Shown: piece after piece, positions 1 to 8,571 of the stretch | Layout: every line of letters begins with the position of its first letter | Position numbering within the stretch: the first letter of the stretch is position 1 | Assembly: GCF_003173055.1 (NCBI RefSeq) | Contig: NZ_QGLF01000005.1 | Span: 496,001-560,000, forward strand | Direction of reading: 5' to 3' | Length of the DNA: 64,000 nucleotides | Source: Zavarzinia compransoris | GTDB lineage: Bacteria; Pseudomonadota; Alphaproteobacteria; Zavarziniales; Zavarziniaceae | Program-made: the position numbers and the translations under genes | Notes under the pieces: model-generated | Databases searched by the model: none | The model's input: the letters and a program-made list of their open reading frames with translations, nothing else | Told to the model about the DNA's origin: nothing

Positions 1-81
1 ATTTCGCCTGACGGATTTTTTCCGGCCTCCTGTCGGCATCCGGCATACTGCGCCGTCCTCGGACCGGAAGGAGTTGCCGCC

Positions 82-453
82 ATGCTCTATGCCATTCTCT
101 GCTATCACGAGGAAGACGTCGTCTGGTCCTGGAGCAAGGAACAGGACGAGGCGGTCATGGCCCGCCTGGCCGAGGTCCAGGGGCCGCTGATCGCCGCGGG
201 CAAGATGGGGCCCTCGCTTCGCCTGCTGCCGACGACGGCGGCGACCACGCTGAGGAAGAGCCAGGAGCCGGCCCTGGTCATGGACGGGCCCTTCGCCGAG
301 ACCAAGGAACAATTGCTCGGCTTCTACGTGATCGAGGTCGAGGACCTGAAGGAGGCCCTGGCGATCGCCCGCGATCTCGCCTCGGCCAATCCGGGCGGGG
401 CCTATGAACTGCGGCCGATCGGCCTCTACAATCCCGACCGGCGGGGGGCATGA
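82..453 (+). CDS. YCII/DGPF-domain protein
   Basis: A 123-residue protein of the YCII-related (DGPF) family. The family motif DGPFAETKE is visible near residues 69-77, followed by a typical GFYVIEV strand. Such proteins are small dimeric alpha/beta barrels whose substrate is mostly unknown; members beside ECF sigma factors are thought to sense or process an unknown compound. The start is fixed by a strong AAGGAG at 68-73. Its stop overlaps the ATG of the next gene by 4 bases (ATGA), so the two are translationally coupled. The pairing with an ECF42-type sigma factor is the diagnostic context. Function beyond family is unknown. Confidence 0.9.
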   Translation: MLYAILCYHEEDVVWSWSKEQDEAVMARLAEVQGPLIAAGKMGPSLRLLPTTAATTLRKSQEPALVMDGPFAETKEQLLGFYVIEVEDLKEALAIARDLASANPGGAYELRPIGLYNPDRRGA

Positions 454-1715
454 GCGAGGTCGGCGGTCTCGACGGCGCCTGGATCGAGGGCGCCCTGCTG
501 GCGGCCCGGCCCCGGGCGGTGGGCGCCTTGCTGCGCTATTTCCGCGATCTGGACCTTGCCGAGGAAGCCTATCAGGACGCCTGCCTGCGCGCCTTGAAGA
601 CCTGGCCGGCGAAAGGGCCGCCGCGCGATCCCGCCGCCTGGCTGATCCTGGTCGGGCGCAATGCCGCCCTCGACGGCTTGCGCCGGCGCGCCCGCCAGCA
701 GCCCCTGCCGCCGGAAGAGGTGCTTTCCGACCTCGACGATGCCGAGGCGCCGCTGGCCGAGCGGCTGGACGAGTCCCAATACCGGGACGACGTGCTGCGC
801 CTGCTCTTCATCTGCTGCCACAAGGACTTGCCGAATACCCAGCAGGTGGCGCTGGCATTGCGCATCGTCGCCGGTCTCACCGTGCCGCAGATCGCCCGCG
901 CCTTCCTGGTGTCCGAGGCGGCGATGGAACAGCGCATCACCCGGGCGAAGGCGCGGGTCGGGCGGGCGAACATCCCCTTCGCGGCGCCCGACGCCAACGA
1001 GCGCGCGGCGCGGCTGTTCGCCGTCGGCACCATGATCTACCTGATCTTCAACGAGGGCTATTCGGCAAGCGACGGCGATTACCGCCAGCGCCTGTGCGCC
1101 GATGCCATCCGCCTCGGGCGCCTGCTGCTGCGCCTGTTCCCGGCCGAGGCGGAAGTGATGGGGCTGGTCGCCCTGATGCTGTTGCAGCATTCGCGGCATG
1201 CCGCCCGCTTCGATGCCGCGGGCGAGGTCGTCCTGCTCGACGAACAGGAGCGCACCCGCTGGGACCCGAAGCTGATCGCCGAGGGGCTGGCCCTGGTCGA
1301 GAAAGCCCTGCGCCACCGCGCCCCCGGGCCCTATCAGCTGCAGGCGGCGATCGCGGCCCTGCATGCCCGGGCCGCGCGGCCGGAAGACACCGACTGGGCC
1401 CGGATCGACCTGCTCTATGCCGTGCTCGAACGGGTGCAGCCGTCGCCGGTGGTGACCCTCAACCGGGCGGTGGCGGTCTCGAAGGCGCGGGGGCCGGCGG
1501 CCGCCCTGGCCATGGTCGAGCCGCTGGGCGCCTCGCTTGCCGGCTATTTCCACTTTCACGGGCTGCGGGGGGCGCTGCTCTGGCAACTGGGCCGGGGGAA
1601 CGAGGCGAAGACCGCCTTCGACAAGGCGATCGCCCTTGCCCATAGTGCCGCCGAGGCGGCGCATATCCGCCGCAACCTGGACCGGCTGATGGCGGGGGCG
1701 GCGGCGCCCCGGTGA
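450..1715 (+). CDS. ECF42-type RNA polymerase sigma factor (DUF6596)
   Basis: A 421-residue ECF sigma factor. Region sigma2 lies at about residues 25-95 (AEEAYQDACLRALKTWP, then a region ending in LDGLRRRAR). Region sigma4 with its helix-turn-helix lies at about 130-180 (GLTVPQIARAFLVSEAAMEQR). A C-terminal extension of over 200 residues follows, with the NEGY motif near 200 and TPR-like helices, which is typical of the ECF42 (SigI-like) group. In this group the extension replaces a separate anti-sigma factor. The gene sits directly behind a DGPF protein, the canonical ECF42 partner, and before an SRPBCC protein. No anti-sigma gene is present. The signal it answers is unknown. Confidence 0.9.
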   Translation: MSEVGGLDGAWIEGALLAARPRAVGALLRYFRDLDLAEEAYQDACLRALKTWPAKGPPRDPAAWLILVGRNAALDGLRRRARQQPLPPEEVLSDLDDAEAPLAERLDESQYRDDVLRLLFICCHKDLPNTQQVALALRIVAGLTVPQIARAFLVSEAAMEQRITRAKARVGRANIPFAAPDANERAARLFAVGTMIYLIFNEGYSASDGDYRQRLCADAIRLGRLLLRLFPAEAEVMGLVALMLLQHSRHAARFDAAGEVVLLDEQERTRWDPKLIAEGLALVEKALRHRAPGPYQLQAAIAALHARAARPEDTDWARIDLLYAVLERVQPSPVVTLNRAVAVSKARGPAAALAMVEPLGASLAGYFHFHGLRGALLWQLGRGNEAKTAFDKAIALAHSAAEAAHIRRNLDRLMAGAAAPR

Positions 1716-1786
1716 TTTTGCGCTGCCTGTCGGATCGGGGCGTGCCGTTGCGTGCCTGGGACAGGCAATCGAGAAAGGTGAAGACG

Positions 1787-2251
1787 ATGGCGACCGGTGA
1801 CCGGGATCTGGTGCTCAGCCGCCTGCTGAAGGCGCGGCGGGAAAATATCTATCGCGCCTGGACCGAACCGGAGCTGCTGAAGCGCTGGTTCACGCCGGCG
1901 CCCTATTCGACCATCCATGCCGAACTGGACGTCGCCCCAGGCGGCGCCAACCTGGTGATCATGGCCGATCCGGACGGCACGCCCCTGCCGCCCAACCGGG
2001 GCGTCTATCTCGAAGTGGTGCGGAACGAGCGCCTGGTCTTCACCGACGCCTATGTCAGCGCCTGGGAACCGGCGGAAAAGCCGTTCATGACCGTGACCCT
2101 CACCCTGGCCGACGAGGCGGGCGGGACCCGCTACATTGCAAGGGTCAGCCATTGGACCGTGGAAGACCGCAAGATGCACGAGGACATGGGCTTCCACGCG
2201 GGCTGGGGCAAGGCGACCGATCAGCTGGAGGCGCTGGCCGCCAGCCTTTGA
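1787..2251 (+). CDS. SRPBCC/AHSA1-like domain protein
   Basis: A 154-residue protein of the AHSA1-like branch of the START/SRPBCC fold. The hallmark is RENIYRAWTEPELLKRWF near the N-terminus. The family binds hydrophobic ligands in a helix-grip cavity, and many members next to ECF sigma factors have no assigned ligand. An in-frame start exists 75 bases upstream, but ATG 1787 is preferred because it has GAGAAAGG at 1771-1778 and matches the usual N-terminus. It follows the sigma factor by about 70 bases and may be part of its regulon. Its 3' end overlaps the convergent flavoprotein gene by about 30 bases. Confidence 0.85.
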   Translation: MATGDRDLVLSRLLKARRENIYRAWTEPELLKRWFTPAPYSTIHAELDVAPGGANLVIMADPDGTPLPPNRGVYLEVVRNERLVFTDAYVSAWEPAEKPFMTVTLTLADEAGGTRYIARVSHWTVEDRKMHEDMGFHAGWGKATDQLEALAASL

Positions 2252-3633
2252 GTGCCGGTGGCGGCCCAGGCGGCGACATGGTCGGCGACGCGGGCGGCAT
2301 GGAGCGAGACCTGGGGCAGGCCCATCAATTCGCCCCAGGCGGCGCGGGCGAGCGGCCCCGCGACCAGAAGGCGGGCGTTGGGCCGGCCCCGGGCATCGAG
2401 GGCGCGGTCGTCCCGGTCGGTGGCGAGGCCGAGGCCCAGGGCGTCGCCGGCGATCAGCCCGGCGTCGGCAAGGCTTTGCAGCGCGGGACTGGTGGCGATC
2501 ACGCTGCCGTGGCCGGGCCCGGTGGCGACCACCAGGGCGTCGCCCTTCAGGGACAGGCGCCCGTTGCCGCGCGCCACCTCGAGTTCGATCCCGGGCCGCG
2601 CCGCCGCCAGATGGCCGGTGACGAGGCGGAAGCGCCCGGCGGCCCGGGCGCGCTCGATCGCCGCCTCGGCCTGGGGGGCGACGCGGTAGCGGTGGACATC
2701 CCAGAAGGGACGTAGGAAGCGCAGCAGCCGGCCCTGTTCGGCCAGGGGCAGGTGCTGCCAGATCTCCTGCGCATCGCTGCGCACGGCATCGAGCACGGCC
2801 TGCCAGGGCTGGTCCTCGGCCGCGGCGGCGCGGACGGTGGCGCGGATCCGGCGCAGCAGGTGCAGGGCGCTGTGCGAGGGCGGCGCCGTGAACTGGCCGA
2901 AGCGTTCCACCGGGCGTGCGACATGGCCGCGCGACAGCAGGCCCCGGCGCGAGACGGCGGTGATCGGCCCGCGGTGGCCCTGGAGTTCCAGCGAGGCGAC
3001 GATATCCGCCATGGTCAGGCCGGTGCCGACGATCAGCACCGCGGCTTCGGGCGGGATGGCGGCCAGCGCCGCCGGCGCCCACGGATCGGCGACATAGCCG
3101 GGCGCGCCGTCGAGGGCGGCGAGGAGCGCCGGCGGGGCCGGCGGCGGATGGCTGGCGGCAAGGACGATGAGATCGGCCGTCACGATGTCGCCGCTGCCGA
3201 GCGTGATGCGATAGGTGCCGCCGGCCTCGGCGATCGCGAGCGCCCGGTCGCGGTGGTGGCGGAAGGCGATGTCGGGGCGGGCGGCCAGCGCTGCCGCCAG
3301 GGTTTCGCCGACATAGCGGCCGAACAATTCGCGGCGCGGGAAGACGCGGCCGTCCGGCAGGGCGGCATCGGCATCGACATCGGCCTGGCGTTGCAGCCAG
3401 CGGTCGAAATGGTCTTCCTGGTCGGGATAGACCGACATGCGCGTCGAGGGGACGTTGATGCGATGGGCCGGGTCGGCGGTGCCATAGGCGACGCCGCGGC
3501 CGAGGTCGGTGCGGGGCTCGACGATATCGATGGCGACGGGCCCCCGGGCCTTGCCGGCAAGCTGGGCGGCGAAGGCGGCGCCGGTGAAGCCGCCGCCGAT
3601 CACGGCGACGCGGGGCGTTTGGAAATGGCTCAT
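2221..3633 (-). CDS. YdhS-like FAD/NAD(P)-binding protein (COG4529)
   Basis: A 470-residue flavoprotein-like protein. The N-terminal Rossmann motif is VAVIGGGFTGAAFA (residues 7-20), and a second nucleotide-binding motif of the form VLIVGTGLTMAD lies near 180. This matches the NAD_binding_9/COG4529 (YdhS) family, whose reaction is not settled. It is the last gene of the ssu operon: its ATG starts one base after the TAA of ssuB (TAACATG), so co-translation is very likely. Because no SsuE-type flavin reductase is encoded here, a redox role linked to SsuD is an attractive but untested inference. Upstream in-frame starts were rejected because they lie inside ssuB. Confidence 0.85.
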   Translation of the reverse strand: MSHFQTPRVAVIGGGFTGAAFAAQLAGKARGPVAIDIVEPRTDLGRGVAYGTADPAHRINVPSTRMSVYPDQEDHFDRWLQRQADVDADAALPDGRVFPRRELFGRYVGETLAAALAARPDIAFRHHRDRALAIAEAGGTYRITLGSGDIVTADLIVLAASHPPPAPPALLAALDGAPGYVADPWAPAALAAIPPEAAVLIVGTGLTMADIVASLELQGHRGPITAVSRRGLLSRGHVARPVERFGQFTAPPSHSALHLLRRIRATVRAAAAEDQPWQAVLDAVRSDAQEIWQHLPLAEQGRLLRFLRPFWDVHRYRVAPQAEAAIERARAAGRFRLVTGHLAAARPGIELEVARGNGRLSLKGDALVVATGPGHGSVIATSPALQSLADAGLIAGDALGLGLATDRDDRALDARGRPNARLLVAGPLARAAWGELMGLPQVSLHAARVADHVAAWAATGTQRLAASASS

Positions 3634-3634
3634 G

Positions 3635-4402
3635 TTACTCCGCCGCCTCGGCGCGGGCATCGTCGTGGGTGACGCCCAGCGACTGGTCGAGGGCGCGGCG
3701 CAGGCCGCGCTTCACCTGTTCGAAAGCCGCGGAGTCGCGGTCGCGCGGGCGGGCGAGGTCGATGTCGATCACGGTGTCGATGCGGCCGGGGCGCGGACGC
3801 AGCACGACCACCCGGTCGGCCAGGACCAGGGTTTCCTCGATGTCGTGGGTGACCAGGATCAGGGTCGGGCGGTGATAGGACCAGAGCGTGGCCAGATGGT
3901 CCTGCAAGCCGGCGCGGGTCAGGGCGTCGAGGGCGGAGAAGGGTTCGTCCAGCAGCAGCACCCGGGGATTGGCGATCAGCGAGCGGGCCAGCGAGACGCG
4001 CTGCGCCATGCCGCCGGACAATTCGCGCGGCCAGCGGTGGCCGGCGCCGGCCAGGCCGACGCGGGCCAGTTCCGCCTCGACCAGCCGGGCGCGCTCGGCC
4101 TTGGGCAGGTGGCGAAGGCCGAAGCCGACATTGTCCGCGACCCGGGCCCAGGGGAACAGGCGGGGTTCCTGGAAGACCACGCCCACCGCCTCATGCGGGC
4201 GGGTGATCGGCGTGCCGTCCAGGATGGCATCGCCGGCACTCGGCCGGTCCAGGCCGGCGACGAGGCGCAGCAAGGTGCTCTTGCCGCAGCCCGAGCCGCC
4301 GAGGACGGCGACGATCTCGCCCTCGGCGATCGAAAGGTCGATCCCCCGCAGCGCTTCGGTGCCGTCGGGATAGGTCTTGCCGAGGCCGGACAGGGTCAGC
4401 AT
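3635..4402 (-). CDS. ssuB: Aliphatic sulfonate ABC transporter ATP-binding protein
   Basis: A 255-residue ABC ATPase. Walker A (GGSGCGKST) is near residues 37-45, the signature LSGGMAQR near 130, Walker B (RVLLLDEPF) near 150, and the H-loop histidine is in LVTHDIEET. It belongs to the nitrate/sulfonate/taurine importer branch and powers uptake of alkanesulfonates through SsuC with SsuA as receptor. The ATG overlaps the ssuC stop by one base (TAATG), which fixes the start. The C-terminus carries the short basic tail often seen in SsuB. Substrate assignment rests on the neighbouring ssuD and ssuA rather than on this protein. Confidence 0.93.
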   Translation of the reverse strand: MLTLSGLGKTYPDGTEALRGIDLSIAEGEIVAVLGGSGCGKSTLLRLVAGLDRPSAGDAILDGTPITRPHEAVGVVFQEPRLFPWARVADNVGFGLRHLPKAERARLVEAELARVGLAGAGHRWPRELSGGMAQRVSLARSLIANPRVLLLDEPFSALDALTRAGLQDHLATLWSYHRPTLILVTHDIEETLVLADRVVVLRPRPGRIDTVIDIDLARPRDRDSAAFEQVKRGLRRALDQSLGVTHDDARAEAAE

Positions 4403-5211
4403 TACGCAACTCCACCAAAAGCATCCTGCCAGCGCAGGAAGGGCGCGGTCACCGCCACCACCAGACCGTCCGTCAGCTTGCCGAGCAGGGCGAAGACGAT
4501 GATGGCGGCCAGGATCTGGTCGGGCTTGCCCAATTGTTGCCCATCGACCAGCAGATAGCCAAGCCCCTCCGACGCCCCCATGATCTCGGCCGCGACCACG
4601 AACATCCAGCCGAGGCCGAGGCCGGTGCGCAGCGCCAGGATGGTGGCGGGCAAGATCGCCGGCAGCAGCACCCGGCCGACCAGTTCCAGCCCCTTCAGGC
4701 GGAACACGCGGCCGACTTCGACGATGCGGCGATCGACCGAGAGGATGGCGCCGGAGACGCCCAGATAGACCGGAAAGAGCACGCCGATGGCGATCAGCGC
4801 GATCTTCGATTCCTCGAAGATGCCGAGCCAGAGGATGAACAGCGGCACCCAGGCCAGCGACGGAATGGCGCGCAAGCCCTGCAACGAGGGATCGACCAAG
4901 TACCGGAACAGGCGGGAATAGCCGGCCGCGGCGCCGATTGCGATGCCGGCCGCCGCTCCCAGGGCGAAACCGGCCGCGACCCGGCCGAGGGTGGCGAGGA
5001 CATGGGCCGACAATTCGCCGCTCGCCGCCAGGTCCCACAGGGTGGCGGCGATGCGGCTGGGCGGCGGCAGCAGCCGCCCGGAGGCGAGGCCGGCCGCCAC
5101 CGCCGCCTCCCACCCCGCGCCGAGGAGGAGCGGCAGCGCCAGCGCCAGAACCCAGGGGGTTACGGCCAGGCGCCGGGGCGGGGCGGGAAGCGGCAGGTCG
5201 AGGCTGGCCAT
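4402..5211 (-). CDS. ssuC: Aliphatic sulfonate ABC transporter permease
   Basis: A 269-residue membrane permease of the BPD_transp_1 family. Six or so hydrophobic segments are visible, the first at residues 18-36. The EAA loop that contacts the ATPase can be seen around VGRVFRLKGLELVGRVLLPA. It forms the channel of the sulfonate importer with SsuB. It lies 11 bases downstream of ssuA and overlaps ssuB by one base. The start at 5211 gives a normal short cytoplasmic N-terminus; a longer open frame upstream runs across ssuA in another frame and is not real. Confidence 0.93.
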   Translation of the reverse strand: MASLDLPLPAPPRRLAVTPWVLALALPLLLGAGWEAAVAAGLASGRLLPPPSRIAATLWDLAASGELSAHVLATLGRVAAGFALGAAAGIAIGAAAGYSRLFRYLVDPSLQGLRAIPSLAWVPLFILWLGIFEESKIALIAIGVLFPVYLGVSGAILSVDRRIVEVGRVFRLKGLELVGRVLLPAILPATILALRTGLGLGWMFVVAAEIMGASEGLGYLLVDGQQLGKPDQILAAIIVFALLGKLTDGLVVAVTAPFLRWQDAFGGVA

Positions 5212-5222
5212 GGTCGCGGTCC

Positions 5223-6212
5223 TCAGCCGGCGGCGGTGTTGAAGTCCTCGACCAGCAGGGCGCCGGTCACGGCCTTTACGTCGACATCGGCCTTGACCAC
5301 GCCCGCTTCCTGAAGGGCGAGGCCGGCGGCCAGGATGGTGTCGCGCTGGGCCTGGCCGATGCGGCTGTTCGAGAGGTCGGTGCGTTCGCCGAGCTGGCGG
5401 GCGATCACCGGCTCGGGCAGCTTGGCGACGGCGACCAGGGCCGCGGTCACTTCCGCCGGGTTGGCGATCGCATATTGCCGGGCCTTCTCGTAGACGGCGA
5501 GGACGCGGCGGACGATCGCCGGCTGTTCGGCGGCGAAGGTCTCCGGCGTGTTGAGGACACCATAGGTGTTCCAGTCGGGCTTGCGGAAGAACAGGGTGGC
5601 GCCGTCGTCGACCTCGGCCGCGGCCATGATCGGGTCGAGGCCGGCCCAGGCATCGACATCGCCGCGGATCAGCGCCGCCTTGCCGTCGCCGTGCTGGAGC
5701 AGGACGAGCTTCACGTCCGCTTCCTTGAGGCCGGCCTCGGCCAGCGCCCGGATCAGGAAGATATGGGGATCGGTGCCGCGGGTGACGGCGACCCGCTTGC
5801 CCTTGAGGTCGGCCGGCGCGGCGATGCCCGTGTCCTTGCGGGTGACGAGCGCGGTCCATTCCGGCTTGGAATAGACATAGACCGATTTCACCGGATTGCC
5901 GTTGATGCGGGCGATCAGGGCGGCGGCCCCGGCGGAGGAGCCGAAATGCAGCGAACCGGCATTGAGGAATTCCAGCGCCTTGTTGGAGCCGAGCGACTGC
6001 ACCCAGCGGATGTTGGTGCCGTCGGCCTTGAATTCCTCTTCCAGCCAGCCCTTATCCTTGAGCAGGAGGCTGACCGGGTTATAGGTCGCGAAATCGATGC
6101 GGATCTCGTCCAGCCCGGCGGCGCGGGCGCCGCGGACGAAGGGAACGGCCAGGGCGCCGGCGGCGATCCCGGCGAGCAGCTGGCGGCGGTTGGCGTGAAT
6201 GCGTTTGGTCAT
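5223..6212 (-). CDS. ssuA: Aliphatic sulfonate ABC transporter substrate-binding protein
   Basis: A 329-residue periplasmic binding protein of the SsuA/TauA (NMT1-like) type. The N-terminus has a twin-arginine pattern (NRRQLLAGIAAG) followed by a hydrophobic core and a cleavage-like ARA|AG near residue 31, so Tat export is likely. The mature part begins with DEIRIDFATYNPVSLLLKDKG and later shows the ADLKGKRVAVTRGT segment common in the family. It delivers alkanesulfonates to SsuC/SsuB. The start at 6212 places the twin arginine at residues 9-10. It is separated from ssuD by about 146 bases that contain hairpins. Confidence 0.92.
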   Translation of the reverse strand: MTKRIHANRRQLLAGIAAGALAVPFVRGARAAGLDEIRIDFATYNPVSLLLKDKGWLEEEFKADGTNIRWVQSLGSNKALEFLNAGSLHFGSSAGAAALIARINGNPVKSVYVYSKPEWTALVTRKDTGIAAPADLKGKRVAVTRGTDPHIFLIRALAEAGLKEADVKLVLLQHGDGKAALIRGDVDAWAGLDPIMAAAEVDDGATLFFRKPDWNTYGVLNTPETFAAEQPAIVRRVLAVYEKARQYAIANPAEVTAALVAVAKLPEPVIARQLGERTDLSNSRIGQAQRDTILAAGLALQEAGVVKADVDVKAVTGALLVEDFNTAAG

Positions 6213-6288
6213 GGCGGCCCTCGATCGGCAATAGTCAGGTATTCGCGGGTTGTGCCCGCGTGGCGGTGTTTCGGTCATGGGATGGGGT

Positions 6289-6313
6289 GGGTTCCCCCCG
6301 GGGAGGGGGACCC
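6289..6313 (-). other. GC-rich hairpin between ssuD and ssuA
   Basis: A stem formed by GGGTTCCCCC (6289-6298) and GGGGGACCC (6305-6313) with one bulged base. A second small hairpin, CGCGGG-TTGTG-CCCGCG, sits at 6244-6260. Neither has a T-run on the minus strand, so they are more likely RNA-processing or partial-attenuation elements that set the ratio of ssuD to ssuA than true terminators. This is an inference from base pairing only. Confidence 0.4.
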
Positions 6314-6358
6314 GCCCGGATCAGCTACATCGCCGGCGGCGGAACGGCGCGGGCATGG

Positions 6359-7543
6359 TCACGACTGCGACGCCCGGCGGACTTCCTGCGGGCGGATATC
6401 GTTGGCGATGGTTTCGCCGAAGGGGCCGGTGTTGACGCCGGCGCTGCCGGTCGCCGGCGCATCATGGGCCAGCGGCAGCAGGGGGAACACCAGTTCGGCG
6501 AAACGATAGGCTTCCTCGAGGTGCGGGTAGCCGGAGAGGACGAAACTGTCGATGCCGATCGCCATATATTCCTTGATGCGCGCGGCCACGGTTTCCGGAT
6601 CGCCGACCAGGGCGGTGCCGGCGCCGCCGCGCACCAGGCCGACCCCGGCCCAGAGGTTGGGGCTGACTTCGAGCTTGTCGCGCTGGCCGCCGTGCAGCGC
6701 CGACATGCGGCGCTGGCCTTCGGAATCCATGCGCGAGAAAATCTTCTGGGCCGAGGCGATGGTGGCTTCGTCGACATGGGAAATCAGCTGGTCCGCCGCC
6801 GCCCAGGCTTCCGCCGTGGTTTCGCGCACGATGACGTGGAGGCGGATGCCGAAGCTGACCTTGCGCCCCTCGGCATCGGCCAGCGCCTTCACCGTGCTGA
6901 TCTTTTCCGCGACGGCGGCGGGCGGTTCGCCCCAGGTCAGATATTTGTCGACGGTTTCCGCCGCCACCTGGTTGGCCTCGGGCGAGGAGCCGCCGAAATA
7001 GAGCGGGGGACCGCCGGCCTGGACCGGCGGGAACAGGAGCTGCGCCCCTTCGACCTGGATGTGCTTGCCGTGGAAATCCACCGTCTCGCCCGCCAGCAGG
7101 CGCTTGTAGACGTTCAGGAATTCGCGCGTCACTTCATAGCGTTCGGCATGGGACAGGAAAATGCCGTCGCCCTTGTTCTCGACCGGGTCGCCGCCGGTCA
7201 CCACATTGATCAGGGCGCGGCCGCTGGACAGGCGGTCCAGCGTCGCGGTCATGCGGGCGGCCAGGGTCGGCGGCTGCAGCCCGGGACGGACGGCGACCAG
7301 ATAGCGCAGGCGCTTCGTCACCGGCACCATGGCAGAGGCGACCAGCCAGCTGTCCTCGCAGCTCTTGCCGGTGGGGATCAGGACGCCGTAATAGCCGAGC
7401 CGGTCCGCCGCCTGGGCGATCTGGGTCAGATAGTCGAGATCGACGGCCCGCCCACCCTTGCCGGTGCCAAGGTAGCGGCCGTCGCCATGGGTCGGCAGGA
7501 ACCAGAAGACGTTGGCCTGGTCCTGGGGTGCGACCTTACTCAT
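6359..7543 (-). CDS. ssuD: FMNH2-dependent alkanesulfonate monooxygenase
   Basis: A 394-residue bacterial-luciferase-like monooxygenase that cleaves C1-substituted alkanesulfonates to aldehyde and sulfite in sulfur starvation. The N-terminal segment [15 protein letters not shown] and the internal [17 protein letters not shown] are SsuD hallmarks; the conserved [11 protein letters not shown] and YFGGSSPEA segments follow. The length matches E. coli SsuD (about 380). It needs FMNH2 from a reductase, and no SsuE homologue lies in this window. It is the first gene of the operon, preceded by an AT-rich leader with an inverted repeat. Confidence 0.95.
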   Translation of the reverse strand: MSKVAPQDQANVFWFLPTHGDGRYLGTGKGGRAVDLDYLTQIAQAADRLGYYGVLIPTGKSCEDSWLVASAMVPVTKRLRYLVAVRPGLQPPTLAARMTATLDRLSSGRALINVVTGGDPVENKGDGIFLSHAERYEVTREFLNVYKRLLAGETVDFHGKHIQVEGAQLLFPPVQAGGPPLYFGGSSPEANQVAAETVDKYLTWGEPPAAVAEKISTVKALADAEGRKVSFGIRLHVIVRETTAEAWAAADQLISHVDEATIASAQKIFSRMDSEGQRRMSALHGGQRDKLEVSPNLWAGVGLVRGGAGTALVGDPETVAARIKEYMAIGIDSFVLSGYPHLEEAYRFAELVFPLLPLAHDAPATGSAGVNTGPFGETIANDIRPQEVRRASQS

Positions 7544-7595
7544 TTATACAATCTCCCCACGGGAATTGCAGAATATTTCCGTTGTCCATAGTTGT

Positions 7596-7613
7596 TTCAC
7601 AATTTGGTGTGAA
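7596..7613 (-). promoter_or_regulatory. Inverted repeat in the ssu promoter region
   Basis: A perfect 6-bp inverted repeat TTCACA-N6-TGTGAA lies in the AT-rich leader about 55 bases before ssuD. The surrounding 7550-7660 stretch is clearly lower in GC than the genes, as expected of a promoter. It could be an operator for a sulfur-starvation regulator, but I recognise no exact consensus and cannot place -35 and -10 boxes with confidence. Confidence 0.35.
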
Positions 7614-7688
7614 TCAAGATCTTGGAATACATATTTATTGTGTTGATTATGGGCAAGGGAATGCCCCGGCCGGAGCCGGGGCAGGGCC

Positions 7689-7832
7689 TTACTTCGGGGT
7701 TTCGACCTTCACCCCCTCGGACCCGATCTCGATCGAGAGGGTGTTCTGGTCCTTCTCGTAGGTCTTATAGGCAAAGAAGCCGCCGACGCCGGCGAGCACG
7801 ATGATGATGCCGATCAGGACACCGCGGGACAT
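7689..7832 (-). CDS. Small single-pass membrane protein
   Basis: A 47-residue protein with one transmembrane segment (GVLIGIIIVLAGVGGFFAY, residues 4-22) followed by a short charged tail with the sequence SIEIGSEGVKVE. I know no named family for it, although small proteins of this layout are common in alphaproteobacteria. The start at 7832 is supported by AGAGGAGAG-like purines just upstream on the minus strand. It lies between ssuD and the DUF1989 gene with no obvious functional link. Confidence 0.7.
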   Translation of the reverse strand: MSRGVLIGIIIVLAGVGGFFAYKTYEKDQNTLSIEIGSEGVKVETPK

Positions 7833-7897
7833 GCCGCTCTCCTCTTTTGTTGTGACCATGAAGAGAATACGGCGAAGCGGCCCGGGTTCCAGCCGTC

Positions 7898-8485
7898 TCA
7901 GACGACGGCGTAATGGACCTCTGTCGGGGCCATGCCGTTCACCGGCGTGATGTCCATGGGGCAGGCGGACATGACGGCGATACAGTCCATCTCGGCCCTG
8001 AAGGCGACATGGTCGCCGGGCCGCGAGACGGGGGCGACGAAGGCGAGGCTGCCGTCGGGCCCGACCGGCACATTCATGAACAGGTTGAAGGGGGCGGGGC
8101 ATTCCGGCGCCTCCGCCCCGGCGCGGCGCAGGGCGTCGAACAGATTGTCGGTGCAATTGTCGTGGGGGCCGGTGCAGCCCAATTCCCGGTAGCGATGGCT
8201 GTCGCAGGCGGCGATCACCGTATCGTGGATGCCGGGCGAGGTATCCTCGACGAAGGCGAGGATGGGGCGGCGCCGGTTGGTGACCAGAAGATCGCCGGGC
8301 CGCGGGATCAGGCGCAGCAGGCGGGTGTGGCAATGTTCCATGGACATGAATTCGCGCGGGTCGGCCTCGGCGAAGGCCCAGAAATCGACCACCTGGTTGC
8401 CGTGGGTATTGATCACCTTCAGCACCTCGCCGCGCTTCAGCCGCACCGCCAGGCCCTGCCGGGCCGGAACCACGCCTGCGATCAT
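7898..8485 (-). CDS. DUF1989 / urea carboxylase-associated family protein
   Basis: A 195-residue protein of the DUF1989 family (urea carboxylase-associated proteins, UAAP). Visible family features are VINTHGNQVVDFWAF near residue 25, the metal-site-like FMSMEHCHTR near 46, and ACDSHRY and CTGPHDNC near 93-110. Members often accompany guanidine carboxylase/urea amidolyase and are linked to guanidine or carboxyguanidine breakdown. No carboxylase or allophanate hydrolase gene lies nearby, so this is an isolated copy. The exact reaction is not predicted. Confidence 0.88.
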   Translation of the reverse strand: MIAGVVPARQGLAVRLKRGEVLKVINTHGNQVVDFWAFAEADPREFMSMEHCHTRLLRLIPRPGDLLVTNRRRPILAFVEDTSPGIHDTVIAACDSHRYRELGCTGPHDNCTDNLFDALRRAGAEAPECPAPFNLFMNVPVGPDGSLAFVAPVSRPGDHVAFRAEMDCIAVMSACPMDITPVNGMAPTEVHYAVV

Positions 8486-8571
8486 CGCCGCCCTCCCATC
8501 CGTTGCCGGAAAAGGCTAGGCGAGGGCGGGGCGCGGTGCTTTCCGAAGTTTCAAAGCGTGGTTTTACACCA

